Assembly (NCBI GenBank): GCA_016185185.1
Contig: JACPOD010000013.1
Coordinates: 34,868-98,867, forward strand
DNA: 64,000 nucleotides
Source: Sphingobacteriales bacterium
Lineage (GTDB): Bacteria; Bacteroidota; Bacteroidia; Chitinophagales; Chitinophagaceae
Direction of reading: 5' to 3'
Part shown: positions 34,249-42,137 of the stretch, piece by piece
How the letters are laid out: every line of letters starts with the position of its first letter
How positions within the stretch are numbered: position 1 is the stretch's first letter
Notes under the pieces: model-generated
What the model saw: the letters and a program-made list of their open reading frames with translations, nothing else
Database searches by the model: none
What the model was told of the DNA's origin: nothing
Position numbers and translations under genes: made by a program

Positions 34249-35481
34249 ATGTCAGACGTACTGCATCAACATATAAAATTACCGGAAGGCTCTATTGAAA
34301 AGCAAACCACCACGCTTAACCTGGGGCCTACGCATCCTGCCACGCATGGTGTGTTTCAAAATATTTTGGAATTAGATGGTGAGCGAATTGTTTCGGCCGA
34401 ACCAACTGTTGGTTACATTCACCGTGCATTTGAAAAATTAGCAGAACGCCGTCCCCTATATCAAATCACACCGCTTACTGATAGATTGAATTATTGTTCA
34501 TCACCTATCAATAACATGGGCTGGCATTTAACCTGCGAAAAATTATTGGGCGTTAAAACTCCGAAGCGGGTTGATTATTTACGCATCATCATTATGGAAC
34601 TGGCCCGCATCAGCGACCATTTAATTTGTAATTCTATTGTGGGTGTGGATACGGGTGCTTATACCGGCTTCCTGTATGTAATGCAATACCGTGAATTAAT
34701 TTACGAGATATATGAAGAAGTATGTGGTTCCCGCCTTACAACTAATATTGGGCGTATTGGTGGTTTTGAAAGGAATTTCACAAATACAGCGTTTGAGAAA
34801 CTCGAAAAATTCTTAAAGGAATACCCCAAAGTATTACAGGAGTTTGAAAACCTCTTTACCCGCAACCGCATTTTTATGGAGCGTACCATTGGTTGCGGAC
34901 CTATCAGCGCAGAAAGAGCATTGAATTATGGATTTACGGGTCCTAATCTTCGTGCAGCCGGTGTGGATTATGATGTTCGTGTGCATAGTCCGTATTCTTC
35001 TTATGAAGATTTTCAATTTGAAATTCCTGTGGGTACTACGGGTGATTGTTACGACAGGTATTTAGTACGTAACCAGGAGATGTGGCAATCATTAAGCATC
35101 ATCGAACAGGCTTATAAAAAAGTACAGGAGTTTAAGGGTGCTGAAGCGGAAGTATTTCATGCAGATGCTCCTGAATATTATTTACCCGAGAAGCAAGATG
35201 TGTACACCAAAATGGAAGCGCTGATATGGCATTTTAAAATCATCATGGGTGAAACAGAAATTCCAAAAGGTGAAGTTTATCAGAGTGTGGAAGGTGGTAA
35301 TGGTGAGCTGGGATTTTATTTAATAAGCGATGGCGGACGCACACCCTATCGTTTGCATTTCCGCCGCCCTTGCTTCGTATATTACCAGGCATATCCCGAA
35401 ATTATAAAAGGAGCGATGCTGAGTGATGCGATAGTGACGATGAGCAGTTTGAATTTGATTGCGGGGGAAATGGATGCGTAA
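34249..35481 (+). CDS. nuoD: NADH-quinone oxidoreductase subunit D
   Basis: 410 aa, normal for the 49-kDa subunit. NLGPTHPATHGVFQNILELDGE at the start holds the quinone-site histidine loop. EKLAERRPLYQITPLTDRLNYCSS, ELARISDHL, TGDCYDRYLVR and the C-terminal SDAIVTMSSLNLIAGEMDA are all family landmarks. It forms the quinone pocket with NuoB. A short AT-rich repeat separates it from a small ORF pair that interrupts the nuo gene order. Confidence 0.98.
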   Translation: MSDVLHQHIKLPEGSIEKQTTTLNLGPTHPATHGVFQNILELDGERIVSAEPTVGYIHRAFEKLAERRPLYQITPLTDRLNYCSSPINNMGWHLTCEKLLGVKTPKRVDYLRIIIMELARISDHLICNSIVGVDTGAYTGFLYVMQYRELIYEIYEEVCGSRLTTNIGRIGGFERNFTNTAFEKLEKFLKEYPKVLQEFENLFTRNRIFMERTIGCGPISAERALNYGFTGPNLRAAGVDYDVRVHSPYSSYEDFQFEIPVGTTGDCYDRYLVRNQEMWQSLSIIEQAYKKVQEFKGAEAEVFHADAPEYYLPEKQDVYTKMEALIWHFKIIMGETEIPKGEVYQSVEGGNGELGFYLISDGGRTPYRLHFRRPCFVYYQAYPEIIKGAMLSDAIVTMSSLNLIAGEMDA

Positions 35482-35483
35482 TT

Positions 35484-35509
35484 AATTTCAAGATTTGAAA
35501 ATTTGAAAA
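35484..35509. repeat. AATTTGAAAATTTGAAAAT word repeat
   Basis: AAGATTTGAAAATTTGAAAA directly precedes the ATG of the small ORF at 35509. It is related to the AAATTCAAAA palindromes at 36501-36552 and the in-frame copy in argH. Confidence 0.45.
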
Positions 35510-35736
35510 TGGCAAAACCTGTTGTAAATAGAAAGATAGAAAAAACGGTTCGCAAAGTGCATATATCTGATAAGAACAACTATGATGATGAGTACTGGGC
35601 AAATGAATCAATAGAAAACAGGTTGAAAGAATTACAAAGACTAAGGGTTTTAATTGGGGAATTGAATGAGGAGTTTAAAATAACAACATTTAAAAAAGTG
35701 GTAGCCAAAAAACCAATTTGGGAACAAGATGTTTGA
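35509..35736 (+). CDS. Small protein paired with a nucleotidyltransferase
   Basis: 75 aa from the ATG at 35509 (the track's TTG lies in a repeat). It is mainly charged and helical: VNRKIEKTVRKVHISDKNNYDDEYWANESIENRLKELQRLRVLIGEL. No domain is recognised. Its 3' end overlaps the following nucleotidyltransferase gene by 8 nt, so the two form a translationally coupled pair, plausibly a toxin-antitoxin-like or defence-type module inserted between nuoD and nuoE. Confidence 0.6.
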   Translation: MAKPVVNRKIEKTVRKVHISDKNNYDDEYWANESIENRLKELQRLRVLIGELNEEFKITTFKKVVAKKPIWEQDV

Positions 35737-36184
35737 CCAGAACTTTATAGATTTTATTGTTCTTTTAAATAATTATAGAGTTAGGTACCTTGTTGTAGGC
35801 GGGTATGCTGTAGTGGTGCATGGGTTTCCGAGATATACTGGTGATATGGATATTTGGATTGAGAGGTCGGAAGTAAATGCCATCCAGATGCTGAAAGTGG
35901 TTGATGGGTTTGGGTTTGCTTCTTTGAATATGTCAAAGGAGGATTTTATGAAAAAGGACTATGTTACCCAGTTAGGTTTTCCGCCATTGCGTATTGATAT
36001 TTTAAATGATTTAGCAAATGTTCCCTTTAAAGAAGCATGGGATAACAGGGAAGTAAAAACAATAGCAAATACGAATATTAACTTTATCGGATTAAAAGAA
36101 TTGTTAAACGCCAAAAAAGCGGCAGGCAGGCAAAAAGATTTAGAGGATATTAAAAGGTTAAAAAAGAGAAACAAATTAAAATAA
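35729..36184 (+). CDS. Nucleotidyltransferase of the AbiEii/MNT-like type
   Basis: 151 aa. The start RVRYLVVGGYAVVVHGFPRYTGDMDIWIERS has the GG...H...R.T.D.D pattern of the minimal polymerase-beta nucleotidyltransferase fold (two catalytic Asp in DMDIW). The C-terminus (LIGLKELLNAKKAAGRQKDLEDIKRLKK, here with FIGLKELLNAKKA) matches proteins of the DUF6036 kind. Related enzymes act as antitoxins or toxins by transferring nucleotides to protein or tRNA. Its stop touches the ATG of nuoE (TAAATG), so it lies within the nuo transcript. Confidence 0.75.
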   Translation: MFDQNFIDFIVLLNNYRVRYLVVGGYAVVVHGFPRYTGDMDIWIERSEVNAIQMLKVVDGFGFASLNMSKEDFMKKDYVTQLGFPPLRIDILNDLANVPFKEAWDNREVKTIANTNINFIGLKELLNAKKAAGRQKDLEDIKRLKKRNKLK

Positions 36185-36500
36185 ATGTCAGTTCAGTTTT
36201 CTGATAAAAAATTAGCCGAAGTAAAAGAAATCATTGCCCGTTATCCGGATGGCAAGCAAAAGAGTGCGTTGTTGCCGGTATTACATATGGCACAAGAGGA
36301 ATTTGGCGGATGGTTGAGCAGCGAAACAATGGATTATGTAGCTTCTTTATTAAGCATTGTTAAAGACAGTAGAATGTTTAGGCGCCTGTGGTTATGCGCC
36401 GATGATGCAGTTGGGTAAATACTATAAAGAGCATCTCACTAAGGAAAAAGTAGATGCAATTATTGAGGAGTGCAGAAGGAATGCAGTGGCGAATAATTAA
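36185..36500 (+). pseudogene. nuoE: NADH-quinone oxidoreductase subunit E with internal deletion and frame change
   Basis: The first frame (36185-36418) gives a normal NuoE start: KLAEVKEIIARYPDGKQKSALLPVLHMAQEEFGGWLS through YVASLLSI. It then runs out of frame to a stop. From 36360 the +1 frame reads [37 protein letters not shown] to the TAA at 36500, which is the normal NuoE C-terminus. About 60-70 residues between SLLSI and KTVEC are missing, including the first two Cys ligands of the N1a [2Fe-2S] cluster. A functional subunit cannot come from this sequence. It may be a true mutation or an assembly deletion. Confidence 0.85.
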
Positions 36501-36552
36501 AAATTCAAAAACGTGAATGATGTTTTGAATTTCGACTTTTAACTTTTGACTT
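36501..36552. repeat. AAATTCAAAA palindrome in the nuoE-nuoF gap
   Basis: AAATTCAAAA ... TTTTGAATTT inverted arms separated by 11-12 nt, followed by TTTTAACTTTTGACTTT word repeats. It fills almost the whole gap to the nuoF ATG. Confidence 0.55.
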
Positions 36553-36558
36553 TACAGA

Positions 36559-37935
36559 ATGGGAGTAAAATTATTATTAGAAAAAGCACATGTAGAAAAC
36601 ATCCGCCTGTACGATGTGTACAGGAGGGAAGGTGGCTACCGCAGTGTGGAGAAGGCATTAAAAACCATGAGTCCCGACCAGGTGACCGAGGAAGTAAAGA
36701 AGAGTGGTTTGCGTGGTCGTGGTGGCGCTGGTTTCCCTGCTGGTATGAAATGGAGTTTCCTTGCCAAGCCGGAAGGGGTTCCCCGTTATTTGGTGTGCAA
36801 TGCCGATGAATCAGAACCCGGAACATTCAAAGACAGGTATTTGATGGAGTTCATCCCTCACCTGTTGATTGAAGGATTGATTGTTTCTTCTTTCGCACTT
36901 GGCAGCAGCAGAACTTACATTTACATTCGTGGCGAATATGCCTGGATTGTTGATATATTAGAACAAGCCATTGCTGAAGCAAAGAACGATGGCTGGCTCG
37001 GTAAAAATATTTTAGGAACTGGTTTTGATTGTGAAATTTATGTACAACGTGGTGGCGGTGCTTATATCTGTGGTGAAGAAACAGCTTTGCTGGAATCATT
37101 AGAAGGAAAAAGAGGTAATCCAAGAATTAAACCTCCGTTCCCTGCAGTGAAAGGTTTGTATGGTTGCCCAACGGTGGTAAACAACGTAGAGACTTTAGCG
37201 GCAGTTGTTCCTATCATCAACATGGGTGGTGAGGAATATGCTAAGATTGGTGTGGGCCGTTCAACCGGTACAAAATTGATTTCTGCCTGTGGTAATATCA
37301 ATAAACCCGGTGTTTATGAAATTGATATGACCATCAGCGTAGAAGAATTTATTTATAGTGATGAATACTGTGGCGGTATTAAGAACGGAAAGCGTTTGAA
37401 AGCCTGTATCCCCGGCGGTTCATCTGTACCTATTCTTCCTGCTAACTTATTATTGAAAACAGCTAAGGGGGAAACCCGTTATATGAACTATGAAAGTTTA
37501 AGTGATGGCGGATTTGCAACGGGTAGTATGATGGGCAGCGGTGGATTTATTGTATTGGATGAAGACCAGTGTGTGGTAAAGAATACTTATACATTAGCAA
37601 GATTTTATCGTCACGAAAGTTGCGGGCAATGTTCGCCCTGCCGGGAAGGAACAGGATGGATGGAAAAAATATTGCTGAATATAGAAAATGGAAAAGGTAA
37701 GATGAGTGATATTGATTTGTTGTGGGATATTCAGCGTAAAATTGAAGGCAATACTATTTGTCCGCTGGGTGATGCAGCTGCATGGCCGGTAGCAGCGGCG
37801 ATAAGGCATTTCCGTGATGAGTTTGAATGGCATGTGCTGAACCCGGATAAATGTTTAACGGGGAATTTTGGATTGCGTCATTATGCAGACCCGTTGCCCC
37901 CAACCCCTAAAGGGGAGTTAGTTGGGGCTAAATGA
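36559..37935 (+). CDS. nuoF: NADH-quinone oxidoreductase subunit F
   Basis: 458 aa. NADH and FMN binding: GLRGRGGAGFPAGMKWSFL (residues about 51-69), CNADESEPGTFKDR, QRGGGAYICGEETALLESLEG. The N3 [4Fe-4S] cluster ligands are ESCGQCSPCREGTGW and NTICPLGDAAAWPV. It accepts hydride from NADH. The last 11 residues (PLPPTPKGELVG) are encoded by a family A palindromic element and extend past the usual NuoF end. The stop lies inside the composite shared with nuoG. Confidence 0.98.
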   Translation: MGVKLLLEKAHVENIRLYDVYRREGGYRSVEKALKTMSPDQVTEEVKKSGLRGRGGAGFPAGMKWSFLAKPEGVPRYLVCNADESEPGTFKDRYLMEFIPHLLIEGLIVSSFALGSSRTYIYIRGEYAWIVDILEQAIAEAKNDGWLGKNILGTGFDCEIYVQRGGGAYICGEETALLESLEGKRGNPRIKPPFPAVKGLYGCPTVVNNVETLAAVVPIINMGGEEYAKIGVGRSTGTKLISACGNINKPGVYEIDMTISVEEFIYSDEYCGGIKNGKRLKACIPGGSSVPILPANLLLKTAKGETRYMNYESLSDGGFATGSMMGSGGFIVLDEDQCVVKNTYTLARFYRHESCGQCSPCREGTGWMEKILLNIENGKGKMSDIDLLWDIQRKIEGNTICPLGDAAAWPVAAAIRHFRDEFEWHVLNPDKCLTGNFGLRHYADPLPPTPKGELVGAK

Positions 37936-37981
37936 TAAAATTATTTTTAAACAAAAATTTCCCCCTTTAGGGGATAGGGGC
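37896..37981. repeat. Composite palindromic element across nuoF 3' end and nuoF-nuoG gap
   Basis: The left half GCCCCCAACCCCTAAAGGGG is read in frame as the NuoF tail PPTPKGE. An AT-rich core (AAATTATTTTTAAACAAAAA) follows. The right half TTCCCCCTTTAGGGGATAGG then GGC ends directly at the nuoG ATG (37982). Same layout as 33453-33540. Confidence 0.85.
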
Positions 37982-39094
37982 ATGGCTGAAGAAAAGAAAT
38001 TATTTAAAGTAACAATCGACAACATCACCATTGAAGTGGAGCCGGGTACATCTATATTAAACGCTGCCCGTAAAATTGGCGGCGAAATAGTTCCCCCGGC
38101 CATGTGCTATTACAGCAAATTGAAAGAGAGCGGTGGCAAATGCCGTACTTGTTTGGTGAGAGTAGCTGCAGGTTCAACTGCCGACCCAAGACCAATGCCT
38201 AAGTTAGTAGCATCATGCCGCACCAATGTAATGGACGGAATGGTGGTGGAAAATATTACCAGTCCCGCTGTGTTGGAAGCAAGAAAAGGTGTGGTGGAAT
38301 TTTTATTAATCAATCATCCTTTAGATTGTCCTATTTGCGACCAGGCCGGTGAATGTCATTTACAGGATTTGAGTTACGAACATGGTGCTGAAGGAACGAG
38401 ATATGAATTCAATAGAAGAACATTTAAGAAACATGACCTTGGTCCATACATTCAGTTACACATGACCCGCTGCATTCTTTGCTACCGTTGTGTGTTTACT
38501 GCCGACCAGGTTACTAATAAAAGAGTACATGGTGTGCTGGACAGAGGGGATCATTCAGAGATCGCTACTTATATTGAAAAGAATTTAGAGAATGATTTTA
38601 TTGGAAATGTAATTGATGTTTGCCCTGTAGGCGCATTAACCGATAAAACATTCCGGTTTAAGAACCGTGTATGGTTTACCAAGCCGGTTGATGCACACCG
38701 TGATTGCAGTAAATGTTGTGGCGAAGTACAATTGTGGATGCGGGGTGATGAAGTATTTCGTGTAACAGCCCGTAAAGATGAATATGGTGAAATAAAAGAC
38801 AGCAGCAAAGGCGGCACCGGTTGGATTTGTAACGAATGCCGTTTTGAAAAAAAGGATGCAAGCGACTGGGTGATTGAAGGATTATCCAATATCAACCGCC
38901 ATTCCGTTATTTCGCAGGGAAAATACCCCGGTTTGGTAATGCCAAAAGAAACAGTGGCAGAAGTAATGAATGGCCATGCACCCAAACTGATGATGAACAT
39001 CCATAGTGTGAGTGAAGTGAACAAACCGGAAATTGAGTTGAGTGCTTTGCCAAGACCTGCACATTCCGCTGATTTTAATAAAAAAGAAAAGTGA
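37982..39094 (+). CDS. nuoG: NADH-quinone oxidoreductase subunit G, short form
   Basis: 370 aa from the ATG at 37982; the track start 60 nt upstream lies in the repeat. The N-terminal [2Fe-2S] ferredoxin domain has CYYSKLKESGGKCRTCLVRV. The His/Cys [4Fe-4S] motif is HPLDCPICDQAGECHLQ. N4/N5 ligands are CILCYRCV and VCPVGALTDK. A further CSKCC and CNECRF pair starts the molybdopterin-like region, which is otherwise missing. A truncated NuoG of this size is usual in this phylum as far as I recall, so it is not a defect. Its TGA overlaps the next GTG. Confidence 0.93.
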   Translation: MAEEKKLFKVTIDNITIEVEPGTSILNAARKIGGEIVPPAMCYYSKLKESGGKCRTCLVRVAAGSTADPRPMPKLVASCRTNVMDGMVVENITSPAVLEARKGVVEFLLINHPLDCPICDQAGECHLQDLSYEHGAEGTRYEFNRRTFKKHDLGPYIQLHMTRCILCYRCVFTADQVTNKRVHGVLDRGDHSEIATYIEKNLENDFIGNVIDVCPVGALTDKTFRFKNRVWFTKPVDAHRDCSKCCGEVQLWMRGDEVFRVTARKDEYGEIKDSSKGGTGWICNECRFEKKDASDWVIEGLSNINRHSVISQGKYPGLVMPKETVAEVMNGHAPKLMMNIHSVSEVNKPEIELSALPRPAHSADFNKKEK

Positions 39095-39387
39095 CATTAA
39101 CGAAGGAGCAAATACAGCAAACGATTCAGGAGTTCTTTGCCAATAAACCGGTAAAGAAAGCCTGGTTGTTTGGCAGCTATGCCCGTGGTGATGCAGATGA
39201 AAAAAGTGACGTGGATATACTGGTTGACCTTGACAAGATAAAGGAAGGAGGGATGGATTATTTTATATGGCCGGAAGAACTGGGTTTGCGGTTGAAAAAA
39301 AAAGTGGATGTGGTAAGCCGGAAATGGATGAACAGTCATATAAAACCTTATATAGAAAAAGATATGATAGTAATTTATGAGAGGTAA
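39091..39387 (+). CDS. MNT-type nucleotidyltransferase (antitoxin of HEPN/MNT pair)
   Basis: 98 aa, GTG start overlapping the nuoG stop (GTGA). LFGSYARGDADEKSDVDILVDLD is the GS...(A)RG..ArSD.DLlV minimal nucleotidyltransferase motif with its two catalytic Asp. The family (MntA-like) neutralises HepT toxins by adding AMP to a tyrosine. The next gene is a HEPN protein starting 11 nt inside this one. The pair interrupts nuoG-nuoH. Confidence 0.88.
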   Translation: MTLTKEQIQQTIQEFFANKPVKKAWLFGSYARGDADEKSDVDILVDLDKIKEGGMDYFIWPEELGLRLKKKVDVVSRKWMNSHIKPYIEKDMIVIYER

Positions 39388-39724
39388 GATTGGCGATAAA
39401 GAAAGATTAAATCATATTTCAGACTGTATCAACGAAATTGAAACAGCGGTAAAAGGAATAAACAAAGAACAATTTGTAAGTAATCATGTATTGAGGATAG
39501 CAGTGGTAAAATGGCTGGAGATAATTGGTGAAGCCGCTAATTATATTTCTGCCGGGTTAAAAGAAAAGCACCCCGGTATTGAGTGGAAGAAAATAACAGG
39601 GTTAAGAAATATTGTAGTGCATGAATATTTTGGTATTAACTACGATATCATCTGGTTGATTGTGAAAACGGAATTAGACAACTTAAAAAACACCATCACT
39701 GATTTATTAAAAGAGTTTGAATAA
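39377..39724 (+). CDS. HEPN-domain protein, HepT-like toxin
   Basis: 115 aa, DUF86/HepT type. The RNase motif R-x4-H is in GLRNIVVHEYFGINYDIIW near residues 75-93, including the HEY tyrosine that MntA-type partners modify. The helical core IEIIGEAANYIS is also typical. It overlaps the nucleotidyltransferase by 11 nt, and its TAA shares a base with the nuoH ATG (TAATG). Its expression is therefore tied both to the antitoxin and to complex I. Confidence 0.88.
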   Translation: MRGKIGDKERLNHISDCINEIETAVKGINKEQFVSNHVLRIAVVKWLEIIGEAANYISAGLKEKHPGIEWKKITGLRNIVVHEYFGINYDIIWLIVKTELDNLKNTITDLLKEFE

Positions 39725-40764
39725 TGTTATTGACTATTGACTGGTTATTGATTATTGAAAAATTAGTACTGATAGTGGTAGTGGTACTGGTGGCATTGGG
39801 TATTGCCATGTACAGTACCTGGGCAGAGCGTAAAGTTGCTGCTGTTATGCAGGACAGAAAGGGCCCAACCCGTGCAGGCCCCTTCGGTTTATTACAACCA
39901 GTGGCTGATGGAATCAAATTATTTTTTAAAGAAGAGATCATTCCAAATACATCCAACAAATTCTTATTTGTATTGGGACCCATGCTGGCTATGATGACAG
40001 CGATGTTAACCAGTGCAGTAATTCCCTGGGGAAATAAAATTGAATTGTTTGGCAGAACGATTGACTTACAAATTGCCGATGTAAACATTGGTATCCTGTT
40101 CATCTTTGGTGTGGTAAGCCTCGGTGTATATGGAATAATGATTGGTGGATGGGCCTCCAATAATAAGTTTTCATTAATGGCTGCTATTCGTGGAGCATCA
40201 CAGATGATCTCTTATGAACTGGCAATGGGTATTGCTATCATTGCCTTAATGTTTATAACAGGAACATTAAGTCTGAAAGGAATTGTGGAACAGCAGATGA
40301 ACCATACCTGGAATATTATTTACCAGCCCATTGGTTTCTTAGTTTTCTTTGTGTGTGCATTGGCAGAATGTAACCGTACACCATTTGATTTACCCGAAGC
40401 AGAGAACGAACTAAACTTTGGGTATCACCAGGAATATTCTTCCATGAAGCTGGGCTTTTACTTATTTGCTGAATACATTAATATGTTCATCAGTGGAGTG
40501 GTAATGGCTACCTTGTTCTTTGGGGGTTATGATCTGCCTTTTTTGAATGAAGCAACATTATCACCAAACATTGCTGCATTAATTGGTGTGCTGGCCTTGT
40601 TTGGTAAAGCAATATTCTTTGTGCTGGTATTTATGTGGATCCGCTGGACCATTCCACGTTTCCGCTACGACCAGTTGATGAATTTAGGATGGAAAGGATT
40701 ATTACCGCTGGCACTGGTAAATATGCTGGTAACAGCAGCAGTGGTATTGTGGTTGAATAAATAG
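39724..40764 (+). CDS. nuoH: NADH-quinone oxidoreductase subunit H
   Basis: 346 aa with about eight membrane spans. Signature AERKVAAVMQDRKGPTRAGPFGLLQPVADGIKLFFKEE near the start, then AECNRTPFDLPEAENELNFGYHQEYSSMKLG (acidic quinone-channel loop), then FVLVFMWIRWTIPRFRYDQLM. It links the peripheral and membrane arms. The ATG overlaps the HEPN stop by one base, so translation may depend on it. Confidence 0.97.
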   Translation: MLLTIDWLLIIEKLVLIVVVVLVALGIAMYSTWAERKVAAVMQDRKGPTRAGPFGLLQPVADGIKLFFKEEIIPNTSNKFLFVLGPMLAMMTAMLTSAVIPWGNKIELFGRTIDLQIADVNIGILFIFGVVSLGVYGIMIGGWASNNKFSLMAAIRGASQMISYELAMGIAIIALMFITGTLSLKGIVEQQMNHTWNIIYQPIGFLVFFVCALAECNRTPFDLPEAENELNFGYHQEYSSMKLGFYLFAEYINMFISGVVMATLFFGGYDLPFLNEATLSPNIAALIGVLALFGKAIFFVLVFMWIRWTIPRFRYDQLMNLGWKGLLPLALVNMLVTAAVVLWLNK

Positions 40765-40951
40765 TTTGTCAGGCTGAGCTTGTCGAAGCCTTGATGAATA
40801 AAGTATAAATGTTTAAGAGCACTTCGACGAGCTCCTGTGTGACAACATAGTTGAATTGATGAATAAAGAACAGAACGTTGAAGTGAGTGACACAACAGCA
40901 GATGAACAGTGTTGATGTCGCAGGTAACATAAAAAATATTGAGGACGAGTT
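40765..40951. repeat. Inverted repeat filling the nuoH-nuoI gap
   Basis: GTCAGGCTGAGCTTGTCGAA at 40769 begins 4 nt after the nuoH stop. Its inverted partner CACTTCGACGAGCTCCTGTG ends at about 40839. A degenerate copy of the AAGTGTGCGACGCAAG word (AAGTGAGTGACACAAC) follows at about 40880-40896. No ORF was supported in the gap. Confidence 0.65.
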
Positions 40952-41497
40952 ATGCAAGCATTAACAACAAGAGCAAAACAAGTTGACCGCAAGCCAATGA
41001 CACTGGCGGAAAAAATATATTTGCCTGCAATTTTTAAAGGAATGGCTATTACATTTAGTCACATCTTTAAAAAGAAGGCAACGATCAGCTATCCGGAACA
41101 AAAACGTCCGTTTAGTCCGGTGTTTCGTGGTTTACATGTTTTAAATCGTGATGCAGAAGGAAGAGAAAATTGTACAGCATGTGGTTTGTGTGCAGTAGCT
41201 TGTCCCGCAGAAGCTATTACAATGGAAGCAGCAGAAAGGCAACCGGGCGAGGAGCATTTATATCGTGAAGAAAAATATGCCGCCAAATATGAAATCAATA
41301 TGCTGCGTTGTATTTTTTGTGGATTATGTGAAGAAGCATGCCCGAAAGATGCGATTTACCTGAGTGAAACATTTGCGCCGAGTAATTACAACCGGGCAAG
41401 TTTTATTTATGGTAAAGAAGAATTAGTGATACCACATCCGAAAGAAAATCCGGACGCTTATAAAAAAGCATTGGGTAACCGGGCAAAAAAGAATTAA
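40952..41497 (+). CDS. nuoI: NADH-quinone oxidoreductase subunit I
   Basis: 181 aa. Two [4Fe-4S] motifs, CTACGLCAVACPAEAI near 71 and CIFCGLCEEACPKDAI near 128, hold clusters N6a and N6b, which pass electrons to N2. The amphipathic N-terminus (ITFSHIFKKKATISYPE) lies along the membrane. The C-terminal tail is typical. Confidence 0.97.
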   Translation: MQALTTRAKQVDRKPMTLAEKIYLPAIFKGMAITFSHIFKKKATISYPEQKRPFSPVFRGLHVLNRDAEGRENCTACGLCAVACPAEAITMEAAERQPGEEHLYREEKYAAKYEINMLRCIFCGLCEEACPKDAIYLSETFAPSNYNRASFIYGKEELVIPHPKENPDAYKKALGNRAKKN

Positions 41498-41528
41498 GTA
41501 AACTGATTATAAAAGACTAACTGCTTAC

Positions 41529-42053
41529 ATGAACGTTACAGAAATATTGTTTTGGATCTTAAGCGCTTTAGCAATTGGCAGTGCCTTAATGGTATTGCTG
41601 AGCAAGAACCCGGTGCACAGTGTGCTTTGGCTTATCATGGTTTTCTTTGCTATTTCCGGCCATTATATTTTACTCAATGCACAATTTCTTTTTATTGTAA
41701 ACCTGATCGTTTATGCAGGAGCTATCATGGTATTGTTCCTGTTCGTGATCATGTTAATGAATTTGAATACTGATACAGAACCACAAAAAAATAAATGGTT
41801 GCGGTTGGCCGGTGTGGTAGCAGGTGGATGTTTGATGCTCGTATTTGTAGCAGCATTCCGGGAAGCAGAAATACAGCGTCAACAGGCAAATGCAGCGGTA
41901 AGACTGGTGCAAATGGGAGAAGGAAATATTGGATTGATTGAAAACCTGGGTAAGGCATTATTTCATGAATATGTGTTACCATTTGAAATAAGCAGTGTAT
42001 TGTTTTTAAGTGCGATGGTAGGTGCGGTGGTGATTGGTAAAAAAGGAGATTAA
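41529..42053 (+). CDS. nuoJ: NADH-quinone oxidoreductase subunit J
   Basis: 174 aa, five membrane spans. SALMVLLSKNPVHSVLWLIMVFFAISGHYILLNAQFLFIVNLIVYAGAIMVLFLFVIMLMN is the conserved first two-thirds (TM3 helix in the proton pathway); the LSAMVGAVVIGKK end is also standard. The stop codon is followed at once by a palindromic composite. Confidence 0.97.
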   Translation: MNVTEILFWILSALAIGSALMVLLSKNPVHSVLWLIMVFFAISGHYILLNAQFLFIVNLIVYAGAIMVLFLFVIMLMNLNTDTEPQKNKWLRLAGVVAGGCLMLVFVAAFREAEIQRQQANAAVRLVQMGEGNIGLIENLGKALFHEYVLPFEISSVLFLSAMVGAVVIGKKGD

Positions 42054-42137
42054 ACCCCCTAACCCCCTAAAGGGGGAACTTAGGTGAGGTTATTTTATTA
42101 TAATAAAAATAAATAAGCCCCTTTAGGGGTTTGGGGT
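42054..42137. repeat. Composite palindromic element filling the nuoJ-nuoK gap
   Basis: Left half CCCCCTAACCCCCTAAAGGG then GGAAC; AT-rich core (TTATTTTATTATAATAAAAA); right half GCCCCTTTAGGGGTTTGGGG then T, directly before the nuoK ATG. The 84-nt gap is exactly one element. Confidence 0.88.

Noticed and set aside
36546-36826. ORFs on both strands overlapping nuoF
   Set aside because: Shadow frames of nuoF with no recognisable protein features.
37982-39094. Short NuoG as a broken gene
   Set aside because: All cluster motifs are intact, and a NuoG without the molybdopterin-like domain is, as far as I recall, normal in this phylum.
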